From contig JADGIF010000095.1 of assembly GCA_018985225.1 (NCBI GenBank), positions 1 through 21,155 of the forward strand: a stretch of DNA of 21,155 bases. Reading direction: 5' to 3'. The DNA comes from Amoeboradix gromovi (taxonomy: Eukaryota; Sanchytriomycota; Sanchytriomycetes; Sanchytriales; Sanchytriaceae). The translations under genes and the position numbers were made by a program. This document shows positions 18,939 to 21,155 of this stretch, one piece after another (the first letter of the stretch is position 1; each line of letters starts with the position of its first letter). The notes below the pieces were generated by a model. That model saw only the letters and a program-made list of their open reading frames with translations. It ran no database searches and was not told where the DNA came from.

Positions 18939-19988
18939 TTACATGACTCGGCAATTTTCTTTTTTTTTCGGTAATGGCACATTATGTTCGTAGAGCTTTG
19001 CCATTCCTCTAATATCACCGTTTAAATATGCTACAGAATACCATTCAATGAATTTTTCGCGATTGACTTCACATCCTACTCCGATTTCGTAAAAATAACC
19101 CAAGGCGTAGGCAGACATTGGAAGCTTTTTATTATTGCTGTGCAAAATCTTTAATCCGGGCGAGGGATCGTCTTCAATTTCTGCCAATCTCTTGTGTATT
19201 AGTATAAATGGTCTGGCAGCCATTTTCATGTAATTAAAAGCCATTACTTCATCTGCTGACAATATAGAATCAATTCCAGTCAAATAAAAATTAGATAAGG
19301 AAAAGCATGCCATATTATTACCATTTTTGGCAGCATTCTTGTAGTACTCCAGAGAAACTTTTAGATCAGGGGGAATTCCATTTTCAATTTCACCTTTTTC
19401 GTATAGTTGCGCCAGAAACATGTTGGCCTTCGGATGTCCAAGATCTGCTGCCTTTTTATACATTGCCAAAGACTCATGGTAATCTCGATAGACTACATTT
19501 TCAACACCAGTCTCTAGCATATTTGCGTATTCATATGCACCTTCAGGATGTGCCTCAGATGCGCAAGTAGCAGATAAATAAATCCACTTACATGCACTTC
19601 TAATGTTCCGCTCTGCACCAAGCAAGCCTTTAAGCTCTGCGTTTCCAACTTTCCAGCAGCCGCCAGGATGCCCATTACTTGCTGCCATCTTATAATACAA
19701 TAATGCTCGCTTCAAATTTTTTTTAGAGCTAAACTCATTCAATGTTCCAGCCCTATAAGCTGCCTCATTGTGTCCATTTCTAGCAGCCAACATATAAAAT
19801 TTCATAGCTTTTTGTATATCGTGCTCTAAAATTCCTTTTTCGTGCATTTCACCCATTAAAAACTGAGCGTTCTTGTCGCAGACAGCTAGCTCCCTTATTT
19901 TTTGGAGCCCGGACTCTATTCCACCAATGTTGTTATCTTTGATTGCTTCCTCTAAAATAAGTTTTGCAAATTGGAAGTGTTTGCTCAT
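18939..19988 (-). CDS. CHS4: SEL1-repeat protein with CaaX end, Chs4/Skt5-like
   Basis: A 349-residue protein made mostly of SEL1 repeats, about six or seven between residues 40 and 330 (AMKFYMLAARNGHNEAAYRAG, SLAMYKKAADLGHPKANMFLA, SLEYYKNAAKNGNNMACFSLS). The tail PLPKKKENCRVM ends in a CaaX box (C-R-V-M) preceded by a lysine cluster, as expected for farnesylation and membrane attachment. This pairing is typical of Chs4/Skt5, the activator of chitin synthase III. The yeast protein is about twice as long; the extra N-terminal region is missing here. The ATG at 19988 was chosen because the upstream in-frame one adds an unrelated Cys-rich stretch. It could be another SEL1 CaaX protein. Confidence 0.7.
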   Translation of the reverse strand: MSKHFQFAKLILEEAIKDNNIGGIESGLQKIRELAVCDKNAQFLMGEMHEKGILEHDIQKAMKFYMLAARNGHNEAAYRAGTLNEFSSKKNLKRALLYYKMAASNGHPGGCWKVGNAELKGLLGAERNIRSACKWIYLSATCASEAHPEGAYEYANMLETGVENVVYRDYHESLAMYKKAADLGHPKANMFLAQLYEKGEIENGIPPDLKVSLEYYKNAAKNGNNMACFSLSNFYLTGIDSILSADEVMAFNYMKMAARPFILIHKRLAEIEDDPSPGLKILHSNNKKLPMSAYALGYFYEIGVGCEVNREKFIEWYSVAYLNGDIRGMAKLYEHNVPLPKKKENCRVM

Positions 19989-20423
19989 TTTTGCGCAACA
20001 TAGGTACTCTGTAGTTTTAATTATTTTGCAGCCAATCAACCGACTTAAATAACAATCTGCGCGACAATTTAAAGATGTCGATAGACAAACAGTCGGTTAC
20101 GCAATTACAGCATCTTCTCCCGCTTTTCAATATCTAAAAATTGAAACGAATTTAAGTCTCAAGAATGTTGAAGTTGAGAGATTTACTTTGTAGAACATAG
20201 TATTAGTATGCTCATAATTCTTGCGCTTAAAAGACCTGTTCTTTAAGATTTCTGGTCTAGTTTTAATACTTGATGTCTTATCTTCTCGTTAAAAGTCCTG
20301 ATTTCCGAGAAAATCGAGAATTTCCACTGAGAAACTAATGCTAGATTCTCCGTTACAGTGATCGCTCACGCTTTCACTACCCTGAGGCGGGATTGAATAA
20401 GGATGCAGATACTTAATGTATAT

Positions 20424-20535
20424 GTTCCTTGCTGCCATATGATCTCTATCTATCTTCAAATGACACTTTGTACAAGTGTAGGTTTCTAAGTTGGTTTTCT
20501 TTAAAGTACCATACCTAGTACATGGCATCGAATTT
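20424..20535 (-). repeat. 112-bp tandem repeat unit 1 (zinc-finger segment)
   Basis: It starts GTTCCTTGCTGCCAT and ends CATGGCATCGAATTT. It encodes the CTKCHLKIDRDHMAAR segment with an open frame. Confidence 0.85.
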
Positions 20536-20647
20536 GTTCCTTGGTGCCATGTGGTCCATGTCCACTTCCAAATGACACTATGTACATGAGTAGCTCTCCA
20601 AATTGGTTTTCTTTAGAGTGCCTTATATTGTACATGGCATCGAATTT
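20536..20647 (-). repeat. 112-bp tandem repeat unit 2, decayed
   Basis: It starts GTTCCTTGGTGCCAT and ends CATGGCATCGAATTT, the same length as unit 1. The corresponding reading is CT*CHLEVDMDHMAPRN with a further stop, so it is dead. The unit length is not a multiple of three, so the duplication itself breaks the frame. Confidence 0.85.
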
Positions 20648-20947
20648 CCGTGTTTGGATCAGCTTATCAGTCTGAGACGAATGTATGCTGTACCTGCTAG
20701 TTATTTCTTTATATTTAATTTACCATTTGCAAAAAGGAAGAATATCTGGAAAAGTCTTGAAATTATACAAAAAATGCGCACAAATTCGCGATAAATGATT
20801 TATTCAAGAAAAAAATCGAGCTGGTAAAAGAACCCATGTTTTTCATACTTGAAATTTCTGACAACTTAGGACTTAAATTGAATAAACTATTTACCGCGAT
20901 TGCTTCACTTTGTTTCTCCAGCAATTTTCTATGTATGTACTTCCCAT

Positions 20948-21011
20948 AGCATTTCTCGGTTTTTCTATGGAAATTCTTGATATTCTCATTTCAGGACTTT
21001 TAACGAGGAGA
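20948..21011 (+). repeat. inverted copy of the relic's 3' terminus (copy D)
   Basis: It matches the reverse complement of 20281-20342: ATGGAAATTCTTGATATTCTC and CAGGACTTTTAACGAGGAGA pair with the terminus of copy B, 19 of 20 identical over the outermost 20 bases. It faces copy B, so 20281-21011 has inverted ends about 62-64 bp long. Confidence 0.7.
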
Positions 21012-21155
21012 GCAAACGATAAAGACACATGGGACACCAAATATAAAAACTAGACTAACTCGTTTTTAAAGGTGCTCCATGCTATCATTAATAAAAGATC
21101 TTCTATTATACCAATTTTCTTTCATTGATTGTATTCCTCTTTTCAAAATAAAAGT

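Larger units (their letters stand above)
20281..20647 (-). pseudogene. TnpB/Fanzor-type transposase 3' fragment (copy B, best preserved)
   Basis: Minus-strand frame 20289-20528 encodes 79 residues. It contains half of a zinc finger (CTKCH; the partner CxxC reads CTRY and has lost its second Cys) followed by IDRDHMAARNI, the RuvC-III Asp region common to TnpB and Fanzor nucleases (RD..AA.NI). The tail from YIKYLHPYSIPPQ to FLGNQDF* is shared with copies A, C, D and E. The bulk of the nuclease is missing. To the right the zinc-finger segment is repeated once in tandem with stops. TnpB-like genes in eukaryotes are called Fanzors, often carried by other transposons. Confidence 0.62.

Noticed and set aside
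20603-20794. Plus-strand ORF of 63 codons at the right end
   Set aside because: It runs antisense through the decayed tandem repeat and into AT-rich spacer, with no protein-like features.

Overview
The window looks like nuclear DNA of a fungus, or a close relative of fungi, with a very dense, AT-rich, reduced genome. It holds about 18 protein genes that recognisably match single-copy fungal housekeeping families: Hse1-like, Rpn12, Taf12, Emw1/TTC27, Pet100, Ugp1, Has1, Rps22, Gpi2, an Flx1-type carrier, eIF2-beta, a TRAPP sedlin-family subunit, an Era GTPase and a Chs4/Skt5-like SEL1 protein with a CaaX end. The Chs4-like gene favours fungi. Pet100, the mitochondrial carrier and Era indicate a respiring mitochondrion. 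An early-diverging compact lineage (Cryptomycota/Rozellomycota-like) is a guess from gene density and tiny introns, not something the sequence proves.

The outstanding feature is splicing. Three genes (RPN12, a subtilisin-like protease, UGP1) are each broken by a frameshift, and in every case the family reading frame is restored exactly by removing a GT...AG segment of 19 nt. All four introns are 19 nt, with an A at position 14 as the likely branch point. This is close to the shortest spliceosomal introns known in any eukaryote.

Layout. 1-614: decayed TnpB/Fanzor-type relics. 615-3119: HSE1-like (-), RPN12 (+), S8 protease (+). 3120-3780: another relic and spacer. 3781-6633: TAF12 (+), EMW1 (-), PET100 (+), nearly touching. 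6634-10341: UGP1 (+) and HAS1 (+). 10342-11139: long spacer. 11140-12059: a short BED-finger gene (+) and RPS22 (+). 12098-12320: relic. 12645-15171: GPI2 (+), FLX1-like (-), SUI3 (+), TCA17-like (-), overlapping or 4-20 bp apart. 15370-18420: ERA-like (-), an unknown S/T-P-rich basic protein (+) and a coiled-coil protein (-); the last two form a GC-richer island. 18594-19988: a doubtful small ORF (+) and the CHS4-like gene (-). 20281-21011: relic with a 112-bp tandem duplication and an inverted copy of its end.

Compaction shows in three ways: head-to-head start codons 20-39 bp apart, tail-to-tail genes that overlap or sit a few bases apart, and AATAAA hexamers that overlap the stop codon in seven genes. 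The genes do not form one pathway. Neighbours appear to be linked by shared promoters and terminators rather than by function.
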